Shown: piece by piece, positions 1 through 7,544 of the stretch
How positions within the stretch are numbered: the stretch's first letter is position 1
Layout of the letters: each line of letters opens with the position of its first letter
Assembly: GCA_016283605.1 (NCBI GenBank)
Contig: JAEENF010000220.1
Location: 1 to 24,623, forward strand
From: Prevotella sp.
GTDB taxonomy: Bacteria; Bacteroidota; Bacteroidia; Bacteroidales; Bacteroidaceae
Length of the DNA: 24,623 nt
Direction: 5' to 3'
The notes under the pieces: model-generated
The model's input: only the letters and a program-made list of their open reading frames with translations
What the model was told of the DNA's origin: nothing
Databases searched by the model: none
Made by a program: the position numbers and the translations under genes

Positions 1-169
1 ACACGAGCATGAGGAAATCACTGTAGATCTCTCCTGCCCAACCTGCATCGAGTCCGTAATTGGCACGGAGGAACAATGCGAAAACAGCGAGCATCGTGTA
101 GTAGCCGAAACGCTCACCAGTGTTGGCCAATGCCAACGCATACAAACCTTTAGGTTGATTCTCAAACAT
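1..169 (-). CDS. POT-family peptide MFS transporter, N-terminal fragment
   Basis: This is the first 56 codons of a gene that leaves the window at the left edge, so its stop is not seen. The protein begins MFENQPKGLYALALANTGER and continues FGYYTMLAVFALFLRANYGL. The ER-F-YY-M pattern in a first membrane helix is characteristic of the proton-dependent oligopeptide transporter (POT/PTR) family, which imports di- and tripeptides with protons across the inner membrane. The ATG at 167-169 lies 2 bases past the stop of the PorT-like gene, so it is probably the third gene of a minus-strand operon starting near 2376. The family call rests on one helix only; substrate is unknown. Confidence 0.75.
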   Translation of the reverse strand, partial: MFENQPKGLYALALANTGERFGYYTMLAVFALFLRANYGLDAGWAGEIYSDFLMLV

Positions 170-171
170 AA

Positions 172-972
172 TTATTTAATTTTAGAGTTTTTTGTTCTGA
201 TGATGTCGAACAAGTACGTGAACTTGACGACTATATTTCCGAAATTGGAACGAGCGAAATAGTCACGTTTCGTACTGCCATAGATATTTCCCAGACCATA
301 ATAGTACCGCCCTTCAACGAGGAAATGGCCCAGATGACGATTACTGTATTCCAAGCCCAAACCGACAGCGATACCATAGTCGATCTTGTTTTCTACAGCC
401 ATCGTGTCCTGAGCCACAATATGTGAGGCACGACTGTTGCCATATTTGTAATAAGAACTATAAAAGCCATCCTTGGGCGCTGGGTCGAAAGCTGGATCAT
501 GAATATCAAAATTACTATCAATCTTGTCACTCATAAAGAGGCCTAACTGTGGACCTACCTGAAAGAAGAACTGCATGCCGCTACGTTCACGACCCCATCC
601 CAGTCGTGCTAATACAGGAATCTGGATATAGGTCATCTTACGTGAGTAACGCAGGGTTTGGGAAGGGTCATCATGCCTCACTACGGGCTCATCGTTCATG
701 TCCCAGATCCTCTCTTTCCAACCGATCTGTGAGTAGTTCACCTCTGCCACCAAGGCACAGATGCTCTTAAAGTATTTCTCGCAAGTATATCTCGCAGTGA
801 AACCACCTGTCAAGCCACCCAACTGATCCTGTGGTACTTTCGGCACAAAAGCGACCGAACTCAGTGAATAGCCACCATTGAATCCAACTGCCAGATCCGT
901 GCGGTATTCTCCAACCTGCGCAGAGGCTCTGACAGCCACCATCAACAAAAAAAAGATTATATATCTGCGCAT
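172..972 (-). CDS. PorT-like outer-membrane beta-barrel protein
   Basis: A 266-residue exported protein. A signal peptide (MRRYIIFFLLMVAVRASAQ) is followed by alternating aromatic and polar strands ending in aromatic-rich segments (VVKFTYLFDII), as in the PorT-family/OMP beta-barrel domain group of Bacteroidota outer-membrane proteins. In Porphyromonas gingivalis PorT itself is needed for type IX secretion, but the family is broad and most members have no known function, so I do not call this porT. A GTG codon directly follows the upstream stop; the ATG at 970-972 is preferred. It lies 3 bases after the LysM-protein gene and 2 bases before the transporter gene, which suggests co-transcription. 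The C-terminal tail after the last strand (RTKNSKIK) is short and basic. Confidence 0.7.
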   Translation of the reverse strand: MRRYIIFFLLMVAVRASAQVGEYRTDLAVGFNGGYSLSSVAFVPKVPQDQLGGLTGGFTARYTCEKYFKSICALVAEVNYSQIGWKERIWDMNDEPVVRHDDPSQTLRYSRKMTYIQIPVLARLGWGRERSGMQFFFQVGPQLGLFMSDKIDSNFDIHDPAFDPAPKDGFYSSYYKYGNSRASHIVAQDTMAVENKIDYGIAVGLGLEYSNRHLGHFLVEGRYYYGLGNIYGSTKRDYFARSNFGNIVVKFTYLFDIIRTKNSKIK

Positions 973-975
973 CAC

Positions 976-2355
976 TTAGAACTTGACGGTTTCTATTCTA
1001 TGCTCTGGCGTATAATGCACAAAAAGCAGACTGTGATTCTGGAGTCCTCCATTTCCCATGCGCTCAAACACTAAAGGCGTCTGAACAGGTGCATAGCCGA
1101 ACATACCGGCAGCGCCATTGAACGTCTTCCCGTACTTATGCAATCCCTTCAGGAAGAAAAAAGCATGGTCAAAACCCGTCAGTGCAAAGCGCGGTAATGC
1201 TTGCTGCATGTCGCTATGGAAGTTCCAACGATACTTCTGCTCCAGCCGTTCTGTCTGAGATGACAATGCATTATAATAGAACGTCGAGGGAATATAAGTG
1301 TCGTATTTATAGAAGTTCTCCAAATGGGTACGGGTGTACATCAGCCATTCCGTATAACCGAACATTGTTATCTCAAGAGTGGGATTATTGAACTTCAGAC
1401 CGTTAATCTTCGCAAAGGCAACGCCCAATTCTGGTGAGCGGCCTGAATTCAGGATGACCATATTCTTTTTCGTCCGACTAAAAGCCTTCGAAAAGTTTTC
1501 TTCACCTGACTTCAGATTGGTCACACTATATTCAATGCCTCTACCTTCAAGTTGTCGACGCAGCCCGAAAGTAAAGATCCCCTTTTTACTTGTCGAATCA
1601 TTACAATCGATAAAAACGGGGTGATAGTCCTTAAAACGGTCTAGATAATGTACAATGGTTGCATCATTGATGTTTGTCGGAGACTGCCAGATCTGAAAGA
1701 TATTGCGATTGGTCAGAAGTTGGGGCGCACTGATAGAGAAAGGAATCACCAGTCGGATATTATGTTGTAATACGAAGTCCGACAATTGCTGCATCTGTTT
1801 AGAATACAAGGGACCAAAAATGATGTCACATTTCGAAGCCGCCTTATCCTGGAGTATCGGAGTAAGATCCGCATCCTCCGCAGCATTCCACGCATGGACG
1901 TCAACAGAGACGCCCTGTTTCTTCAGGCTGTCACAGGCCATCAGAATACCACGATAGTATTCCACCATACGTTTGCCGTCACCATTGATATTATGTAGGG
2001 GAAGCATCACACCCACCCGAATTTCCCGCTGCCGGACATCGTCGACATCAACAGTCTGAGTTTTTGGTCGTTCAGAAATAGGTGAGGATTCCTTGACCAC
2101 CGGCGCAATTATCTTCGACGAAAAAGGAATCTTGAGTACATCCCCTTTCTTTAACTCATAGCCAGGCTGATTCATTTCTGGATTCGCCTTCATCAGGTCG
2201 TCAAGCGTAAGATCATACATCTTTGCAATACCAAAGATAGTCTCTTTTTTCTTCACCTTATGAAGCCCACGAAGGTTCACCTCACTCTGAGCCATCATGC
2301 CGAGAGTGAAGGAAAAAGCCGCAAACAACAAAAAATATCTTAAAAACCTTGTCAT
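976..2355 (-). CDS. LysM domain plus periplasmic-binding-protein-like domain, exported
   Basis: A 459-residue protein. Residues 1-23 are a signal peptide (MTRFLRYFLLFAAFSFTLGM then MAQ). Residues about 32-78 form a LysM repeat (HKVKKKETIFGIAKMYDL...GDVLKIPF) that would bind peptidoglycan. From about residue 112 (IRVGVMLPLHN) to the end the sequence resembles type I periplasmic binding proteins (the fold of branched-chain amino-acid receptors). No ABC transporter genes are adjacent, so a role in ligand sensing or cell-wall tethering is more likely than uptake, but this is inference. A longer frame would start with TTG at 2383-2385; I reject it because that codon lies inside the -7 promoter box. 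The ATG at 2353-2355 fits a leader of about 20 bases. First gene of the minus-strand operon. Confidence 0.75.
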   Translation of the reverse strand: MTRFLRYFLLFAAFSFTLGMMAQSEVNLRGLHKVKKKETIFGIAKMYDLTLDDLMKANPEMNQPGYELKKGDVLKIPFSSKIIAPVVKESSPISERPKTQTVDVDDVRQREIRVGVMLPLHNINGDGKRMVEYYRGILMACDSLKKQGVSVDVHAWNAAEDADLTPILQDKAASKCDIIFGPLYSKQMQQLSDFVLQHNIRLVIPFSISAPQLLTNRNIFQIWQSPTNINDATIVHYLDRFKDYHPVFIDCNDSTSKKGIFTFGLRRQLEGRGIEYSVTNLKSGEENFSKAFSRTKKNMVILNSGRSPELGVAFAKINGLKFNNPTLEITMFGYTEWLMYTRTHLENFYKYDTYIPSTFYYNALSSQTERLEQKYRWNFHSDMQQALPRFALTGFDHAFFFLKGLHKYGKTFNGAAGMFGYAPVQTPLVFERMGNGGLQNHSLLFVHYTPEHRIETVKF

Positions 2356-2382
2356 AAAACTCAATTTTTGCAATTTACGATG

Positions 2383-2390
2383 CAAAAGTA
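2383..2390 (-). promoter_or_regulatory. Bacteroidota -7 promoter box for the LysM/PorT-like operon
   Basis: TACTTTTG on the minus strand matches the TAnnTTTG -7 consensus of Bacteroidota primary sigma factor promoters. It would start transcription near 2376, about 20 bases before the ATG at 2355. No convincing -33 TTTG is seen; the upstream position is occupied by the tandem ATGAATT repeat. It also decides the start codon of the downstream gene. Confidence 0.65.
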
Positions 2391-2400
2391 CAAAATAATT

Positions 2401-2428
2401 ATGAATTATGAATTATGAATTATGAATT
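2401..2428. repeat. Tandem heptamer (ATGAATT)x4 between divergent promoters
   Basis: Four exact copies of ATGAATT run from 2401 to 2428. They fill most of the 44 bases separating the two opposed -7 boxes (2383-2390 minus and 2435-2442 plus), so both -33 regions fall in or beside the array. Slipped-strand loss or gain of a unit would change the sequence upstream of both promoters. Confidence 0.9.
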
Positions 2429-2434
2429 ATTTAG

Positions 2435-2442
2435 TATCTTTG
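2435..2442 (+). promoter_or_regulatory. Bacteroidota -7 promoter box for the CTD-protein/uvrA unit
   Basis: TATCTTTG matches TAnnTTTG and is followed by GCAC, a common continuation. Transcription would begin near 2450, about 12 bases before the ATG at 2462. There is no clear -33 TTTG. Because uvrA begins 3 bases after the first gene, this promoter probably also drives uvrA. Confidence 0.65.
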
Positions 2443-2461
2443 CACGATAATACAATCGAAA

Positions 2462-3157
2462 ATGAGAATAAGAAAGATAATTCTACTGTCTTTGACAGTT
2501 TTTTTGCCTCTTTTGGCATCTGCTCAAGATGCAGAACCAGGCATCTCACCTTCAGTGACCTACATCAGCGATGAGGGAAAAGAAACAGAAGGTTGGGAAA
2601 ACTTCGCCGGTCAGGCCCCACTCGACGTCACCTTCCGTGCCAATCCCAGAAACATGGAATCATTTACTCCTGTTTTCGAATGGCATTTCCAACGTGAAGG
2701 TGAGGAAAGTGAGATGATGGTCCGCTACGAGGAAATCACTCAATATACGTTCACAGAATCCGGCACCTTCCGTGTCACCCTGAAAGTAAAACTCAACGAT
2801 GAAGCCAACGAGCCCGATTCCACCTCTATCAGCATTACCATCAGCGAGAGTAAACTGGTGTTCCCCAATGCTTTCTCACCCAATGGTGACAAAGATAACC
2901 CGACATTTAAAGTCAAGGAATACCAAAGTATCGTCGAGTTTCATGCGTACATCTTTAACAGATGGGGACAAAAGCTCTATGAGTGGACTGATCCTTCTGC
3001 TGAAGGATGGGACGGCACCTACAAAGGGAAGAACGTGAGGGAAGGCACCTACTTCCTACTCTGCAAAGCCCGCGGCGCAGACGGTCGAAAATACAACATC
3101 CGCAAAGATGTGAACCTCCTTCGCGGCTATACAGAAAGTACTACGACGAACAGATAG
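2462..3157 (+). CDS. PKD-like protein with gliding-motility-type (T9SS type B) C-terminal domain
   Basis: A 231-residue exported protein. Residues 1-22 are a signal peptide (MRIRKIILLSLTVFLPLLAS then AQ). Residues about 45-128 look like a PKD/Ig-like beta-sandwich (PLDVTFRANP, FEWHFQREGE, GTFRVTLKVK). Residues 131-225 match the gliding-motility-associated C-terminal domain: KLVFPNAFSPNGD, then FNRWGQKLYEW, GWDGTYKGK and EGTYFLL. That domain is the type-B sorting signal that routes cargo through the type IX secretion system to the cell surface. With so little besides the PKD-like part and the CTD, this may be a small surface protein rather than an enzyme. It is the first gene of a unit with uvrA, 3 bases downstream; no functional link to DNA repair is evident. 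Confidence 0.8.
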   Translation: MRIRKIILLSLTVFLPLLASAQDAEPGISPSVTYISDEGKETEGWENFAGQAPLDVTFRANPRNMESFTPVFEWHFQREGEESEMMVRYEEITQYTFTESGTFRVTLKVKLNDEANEPDSTSISITISESKLVFPNAFSPNGDKDNPTFKVKEYQSIVEFHAYIFNRWGQKLYEWTDPSAEGWDGTYKGKNVREGTYFLLCKARGADGRKYNIRKDVNLLRGYTESTTTNR

Positions 3158-3160
3158 ACC

Positions 3161-5995
3161 ATGAAACGCGAAGACGACAAAATCAATGTTTACGGGGCTC
3201 GTGTCCACAACCTGAAGAACATAGATGTTGAGATACCGCGCAACTCACTGACAGTCATCACCGGACTCAGCGGCAGCGGTAAGTCATCATTGGCTTTCGA
3301 CACCATCTTTGCCGAAGGACAACGTCGTTATATCGAGACTTTTTCTGCCTATGCCCGCAACTTCCTAGGCGGTCTGGAGCGTCCTGATGTCGACAAGATT
3401 ACAGGACTCTCGCCCGTCATCAGCATCGAGCAAAAGACCACCAACAAGAACCCCCGTTCCACAGTAGGTACGACAACAGAGATCTACGACTACCTACGCC
3501 TGCTCTTTGCCCGTGCTGGTCGAGCCTATAGTTACGCCACAGGTGAGGAGATGGTGAAATATACCGAAGAGAAGGTTTTGGAGATGATCCTTCAGGACTA
3601 TGAAGGCAAGAAAATCTTTATCTTGGCTCCCGTGGTGCGCAGCCGTAAGGGTCACTACCGTGAACTCTTCGAAGCCATGCGACGTAAGGGCTATCTGAAC
3701 ATGCGTGTCGACGGTGTCGTTGTCGAGGTGACCAGAGGCATGAAAGTCGACCGTTATAAGAACCACAACATCGAGGTGGTCATCGACAAACTCGAGGTAA
3801 GAGCCAAAGATAGCGAACGTCTCAAGAAGTCGGTGGCAATCGCAATGAAACAAGGTGAAGGTCTGATTATGATTCTCGACAAAGACACAGGTTCTGTCAA
3901 ACATTTCTCACGCCGTCTCATGTGTCCAACTACGGGCATAAGCTACTCAGACCCAGCACCTAACAATTTTTCATTCAACTCACCTCAAGGAGCCTGTCCG
4001 CATTGCAAGGGACTGGGGTATATCAATGAGATAGACCTAAATAAAGTTATCCCTGACCGCTCGTTAACCATTTATGAAGGCGGCATTGTGCCTCTCGGAA
4101 AATACAAGAATCAGATGATTTTCTGGCAGATTGATGCCTTGTTGAAGAAGCATGACTATGATCTAAAGACTCCCATCAAAGACATCTCTGACGAAGCCAT
4201 GACAGAGATTCTTTATGGCTCACTCGAGAGTGTCCGAATTGATAAAGATTTAGTCCACACCTCCAGCGACTACTTCGTGGCCTTCGATGGCATCATCAAA
4301 TATCTGCGCAGCGTGATGGACAACGATGATAGTACCTCTGGACAGAAATGGGCCGATCAATTCCTCGCCGAATGTGAGTGTCCCGAATGTCATGGTCAGC
4401 GCCTTAATCAAGAGGCCCTATCCTATAAGATTTGGAACAAGAACATCTCTGAGCTTGCTACAATGGATCTCTCAGAACTACGTGAATGGCTGGATCAGGT
4501 CGAGGAGCACCTCGATCATCAGCAACAGCAGATTGCCCACGAAATTCTTAAGGAAATCCGTACTCGCCTCGACTTCCTGCTCGAAGTGGGTCTTGACTAC
4601 CTCGCTTTGAACCGTCAGTCAGCGAGTCTGTCAGGCGGTGAAAGTCAACGCATCCGTCTCGCAACACAAATCGGCTCACAGCTCGTCAACGTACTTTATA
4701 TCCTCGATGAGCCCAGCATAGGCCTGCACCAGCGTGACAATCAAAGGCTCATCCATTCGTTGAAGGATCTGCGTGACCTTGGCAACACGGTCATTGTCGT
4801 CGAACATGATGAAGACATGATGCGCAGTGCCGACTGGATTATCGACATCGGTCCCCGTGCCGGCCGAAAAGGTGGTGAGGTGGTCTTCCAAGGTACCCCC
4901 GCCGACCTCCTCAAGACCGACACGCTCACAGCCAAGTATTTGAGCGGAGAGTTGAGAGTTGAGAATGTAGAGTTTGCACTTCCTCGAAGAACTGGCTCTG
5001 GCAAGAGTCTTGTCTTGAAAGGTTGCACGGGCAATAACCTCAAGCACGTTGATGTCTCTTTCCCCCTCGGCTGTCTGATCTTGGTTACTGGTGTCAGTGG
5101 CTCAGGCAAATCCACGCTCATCAACGAAACACTCCAGCCTATTCTCTCCCAACATTTCTACCATAGTCTAAAGCGCCCCATGCCTTACGAAAGTATCGAA
5201 GGTTTGGAGTACATCGATAAGGTGGTCAACGTCGACCAGTCGCCCATCGGCCGTACGCCGCGTTCCAATCCCGCCACATACACTGGTGTCTTCTCGGACA
5301 TTCGCTCACTCTTCGTCAATCTCCCTGAGGCCAAGATTCGCGGCTACAAACCCGGTCGTTTCTCGTTCAATGTGAAGGGTGGTCGCTGCGAGGAATGTGG
5401 TGGCAACGGCTACAAGACCATCGAGATGAACTTCCTGCCTGACATCCAGGTGCCTTGTGAGGTCTGTCACGGCAAGAGGTATAACCGCGAAACACTCGAA
5501 GTGCGCTATAAGGGTAAATCCATTGCCGACGTGCTTGACATGACCATCAATCAGGCTGTGGAGTTCTTCGAAAACGTGCCCGACATTCTCCGCAAGATTA
5601 AGACCATTCAGGATGTAGGTCTGGGTTACATCAAACTAGGCCAGTCGTCCACTACACTCTCAGGTGGCGAAAGTCAGCGTGTAAAACTCGCCACCGAACT
5701 GTCAAAGCGCGACACGGGAAAGACGCTATACATTCTTGACGAACCTACTACGGGTCTGCATTTCGAGGACATCCGTATTCTGATGGACGTGCTACAACAG
5801 TTGGTCGACAAAGGCAACACCGTCATCATTATCGAACACAACCTCGATGTCATACGCCAAGCCGACTGGATCATCGACATCGGTCCTGAAGGTGGTCGCC
5901 GAGGCGGTGAGATACTCTCCGTCGGCACCCCAGAGCAGGTATCTAAGTCCAAAAAAGGCTACACCCCGCAGTTCCTTACACAAAAGCACCTCTAG
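3161..5995 (+). CDS. uvrA: UvrABC excinuclease subunit A
   Basis: A 944-residue ATPase that scans DNA for bulky damage with UvrB in nucleotide excision repair; length is typical. The N-terminal half has Walker A GLSGSGKSS (residues 35-43) and signature SLSGGESQRIRLATQ. The C-terminal half has GVSGSGKST and TLSGGESQRVKLATE. The C-terminal zinc module is intact (CEECGGNG ... CEVCHGKR). In the N-terminal zinc module the first pair reads CPTT instead of CxxC, followed by CPHC, so one usual ligand is missing. The linker between the halves (residues 597-605, ELRVENVEF) is encoded by a 7-nt tandem repeat. The ATG follows the CTD-protein stop by 3 bases and has no obvious Shine-Dalgarno sequence, so translational coupling is likely. 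The stop codon lies within the terminator hairpin. Confidence 0.97.
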   Translation: MKREDDKINVYGARVHNLKNIDVEIPRNSLTVITGLSGSGKSSLAFDTIFAEGQRRYIETFSAYARNFLGGLERPDVDKITGLSPVISIEQKTTNKNPRSTVGTTTEIYDYLRLLFARAGRAYSYATGEEMVKYTEEKVLEMILQDYEGKKIFILAPVVRSRKGHYRELFEAMRRKGYLNMRVDGVVVEVTRGMKVDRYKNHNIEVVIDKLEVRAKDSERLKKSVAIAMKQGEGLIMILDKDTGSVKHFSRRLMCPTTGISYSDPAPNNFSFNSPQGACPHCKGLGYINEIDLNKVIPDRSLTIYEGGIVPLGKYKNQMIFWQIDALLKKHDYDLKTPIKDISDEAMTEILYGSLESVRIDKDLVHTSSDYFVAFDGIIKYLRSVMDNDDSTSGQKWADQFLAECECPECHGQRLNQEALSYKIWNKNISELATMDLSELREWLDQVEEHLDHQQQQIAHEILKEIRTRLDFLLEVGLDYLALNRQSASLSGGESQRIRLATQIGSQLVNVLYILDEPSIGLHQRDNQRLIHSLKDLRDLGNTVIVVEHDEDMMRSADWIIDIGPRAGRKGGEVVFQGTPADLLKTDTLTAKYLSGELRVENVEFALPRRTGSGKSLVLKGCTGNNLKHVDVSFPLGCLILVTGVSGSGKSTLINETLQPILSQHFYHSLKRPMPYESIEGLEYIDKVVNVDQSPIGRTPRSNPATYTGVFSDIRSLFVNLPEAKIRGYKPGRFSFNVKGGRCEECGGNGYKTIEMNFLPDIQVPCEVCHGKRYNRETLEVRYKGKSIADVLDMTINQAVEFFENVPDILRKIKTIQDVGLGYIKLGQSSTTLSGGESQRVKLATELSKRDTGKTLYILDEPTTGLHFEDIRILMDVLQQLVDKGNTVIIIEHNLDVIRQADWIIDIGPEGGRRGGEILSVGTPEQVSKSKKGYTPQFLTQKHL
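4942..4976 (+). repeat. Heptamer-periodic repeat inside uvrA
   Basis: Five consecutive 7-base units, GAGCGGA, GAGTTGA, GAGTTGA, GAATGTA and GAGTTTG, of which the two GAGTTGA copies are exact. They encode the linker LSGELRVENVEF at residues 594-605, just after the N-terminal ATPase half. The first unit may be ancestral sequence (LSG is common in UvrA) with the repeat built onto it. Confidence 0.65.
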
Positions 5996-6015
5996 TATAT
6001 TACTAAAGGTGCTTT
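5983..6015 (+). terminator. Terminator hairpin after uvrA
   Basis: AAAGCACCT (5983-5991) pairs with AGGTGCTTT (6007-6015), and inside it TAGTA (5993-5997) pairs with TACTA (6001-6005). This gives a 14-pair stem with one C/A mismatch and a 3-base loop. The uvrA stop codon TAG is part of the stem. No long T tract follows, so strength is uncertain. Confidence 0.65.
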
Positions 6016-6026
6016 ACTCTGTTATC

Positions 6027-6048
6027 TGATACTAAAGGTTTAGTATCA
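6027..6048. terminator. Hairpin between convergent uvrA and nuoN, probably bidirectional
   Basis: TGATACTAAA (6027-6036) and TTTAGTATCA (6039-6048) are perfect inverted arms of 10 bases around GG. Some terminal pairs must open to make a loop. It lies 11 bases past the nuoN stop in the nuo transcription direction and may end both transcripts. The motif TACTAAAGGT occurs both here (6030-6039) and in the first hairpin (6001-6010). Confidence 0.6.
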
Positions 6049-6059
6049 TATTATTGCGA

Positions 6060-7526
6060 TTAAAAACCTGCGGCAGCAATCCACTCGTAGATACAGCTAA
6101 CGACACCGAAGAGGGCGATGCCAACGGTGCAGATGCCTAACGCGATCTTGGTAGCCTCGTCGCTCTTGAATGCGGGCAGCGGCTCGTCGGTCTTCGTGAT
6201 ATACATCGCCTTCACGATGAGCAAGTAGTAGTAGAGTGACACCACCGTATTCACGAGGGCAATAAACACTACGAAGTAAGCCATCGGCTGACCGTTCTGA
6301 ACGCCGGCCATAAAGACGAAGAACTTCGAGAACATACCTGCGAACGGTGGAATACCAGCCAACGAGAACAATGCCAGCGTCATCAGGAAGCTGAGCTTGG
6401 GGTTGGTCTGATAGAAACCGTTGTATGCCGCCATATCAGTACGTCCGCCATTCTTCCGCTCCACCACATTGATGACGGTAAAGACAGCCATGTTAGCTAC
6501 GATGTAGACCAGTACATAGTAAGTCAATGCAGCTATACCCATTTGGTCGTTGCCCACCACAGCCAACATGATATAGCCGGCCTGTGAGATACTCGAGAAC
6601 GCCATGAAGCGCTTGAGCTCATTCTGACGGATAGCAAACAGGTTGGCCACCGTGATAGAAAGCACGATGACGATATAGAGCAGATAGTTCCAGTACTCGA
6701 CCATCGGTGCAAAGGCCTTCATCAGGATGGTGCACAGCGTGATGGCAGCGGCGCCCTTGGAAATCACACTCAGATAACCCGTCACAGGCGTCGGCGCACC
6801 CTGATAGGTATCGGCCGTCCAGAAGTGGAAGGGAACGAGTGAGATCTTGAAGCCAAGTCCGCTGAAGAAGAACACGAGTCCCATGATGGCCAGAGGTGAC
6901 GACTGAGCGCCGACCGTTTCAAGATGGGAGGCGATATCATAGAAGTAGAGCGTACCCGTAGAGGCATAGATGAATGAGATGCCAAAGAGCATCACACCAC
7001 TTGAGAATGTAGCCACGAGGATATACTTTGCTGCACCTTCAGCAGAGTTCTTGCGATCTTTGTCGAAAGCCACCATACAGGCCAGAGGCACCGAAGCCAT
7101 CTCGAGACCGAGGAAGAACATCAGGAAGTTGCCTGATGACATCATCACAAACATACCCAGCAGGGTACTGAGAATCAGCATATAGAACTCACCGGCAATG
7201 CGCTGACGGGTCTCTACCCACGAATCGGCCATGATCACCACAATGAACGTACCGAAGGTGAGCACCATCTTCATCACGTTCACAGCCTGAGTTGCTACAT
7301 ACATACCGCCAAAGGCCGTAATCGTATCTTCCTGTCGCATCGCACTGAAAATGGCGAAGCCAACACTCATCAGCATGAACATAGTGAGGCGACCCAGTGC
7401 CACATAGGCCTTCTCACCACGGAGTTCGCCGCTCTTCGTCATCGCGAAATCGAACGCAAATACAATAATCAATGCTATGACCAGAGCACACTCTGGAAAC
7501 ATATATATAAATTGTCCGTAATTCAT
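6060..7526 (-). CDS. nuoN: NADH-quinone oxidoreductase (complex I) subunit N
   Basis: A 488-residue, highly hydrophobic antiporter-like subunit of the complex I membrane arm, one of three that carry out ion pumping. The proton-channel residues expected in this family are present: the TM5 glutamate (E142 in FLGLEMASVPL) and the TM7 lysine (K227 in GFKISLVPFHFW), followed by TPVTGYLSVISKGAA with the TM8 lysine. Length matches typical NuoN. It is the last gene of the nuo operon, 18 bases after nuoM. A strong ribosome-binding site, AAAGGAGG, sits 8 bases before the ATG at 7524-7526. The paired hairpins at 5983-6048 follow it. Confidence 0.97.
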   Translation of the reverse strand: MNYGQFIYMFPECALVIALIIVFAFDFAMTKSGELRGEKAYVALGRLTMFMLMSVGFAIFSAMRQEDTITAFGGMYVATQAVNVMKMVLTFGTFIVVIMADSWVETRQRIAGEFYMLILSTLLGMFVMMSSGNFLMFFLGLEMASVPLACMVAFDKDRKNSAEGAAKYILVATFSSGVMLFGISFIYASTGTLYFYDIASHLETVGAQSSPLAIMGLVFFFSGLGFKISLVPFHFWTADTYQGAPTPVTGYLSVISKGAAAITLCTILMKAFAPMVEYWNYLLYIVIVLSITVANLFAIRQNELKRFMAFSSISQAGYIMLAVVGNDQMGIAALTYYVLVYIVANMAVFTVINVVERKNGGRTDMAAYNGFYQTNPKLSFLMTLALFSLAGIPPFAGMFSKFFVFMAGVQNGQPMAYFVVFIALVNTVVSLYYYLLIVKAMYITKTDEPLPAFKSDEATKIALGICTVGIALFGVVSCIYEWIAAAGF

Positions 7527-7544
7527 ATCTTTGTCCTCCTTTCT

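Noticed and set aside
2356..2385. TTG start giving the LysM protein 10 more residues
   Set aside because: The TTG is part of the TAnnTTTG promoter box, so it would not be in the transcript.
2401..2428. CRISPR array or insertion-sequence remnant
   Set aside because: Units are 7 bases with no spacers, no terminal inverted repeats and no transposase or cas gene nearby.
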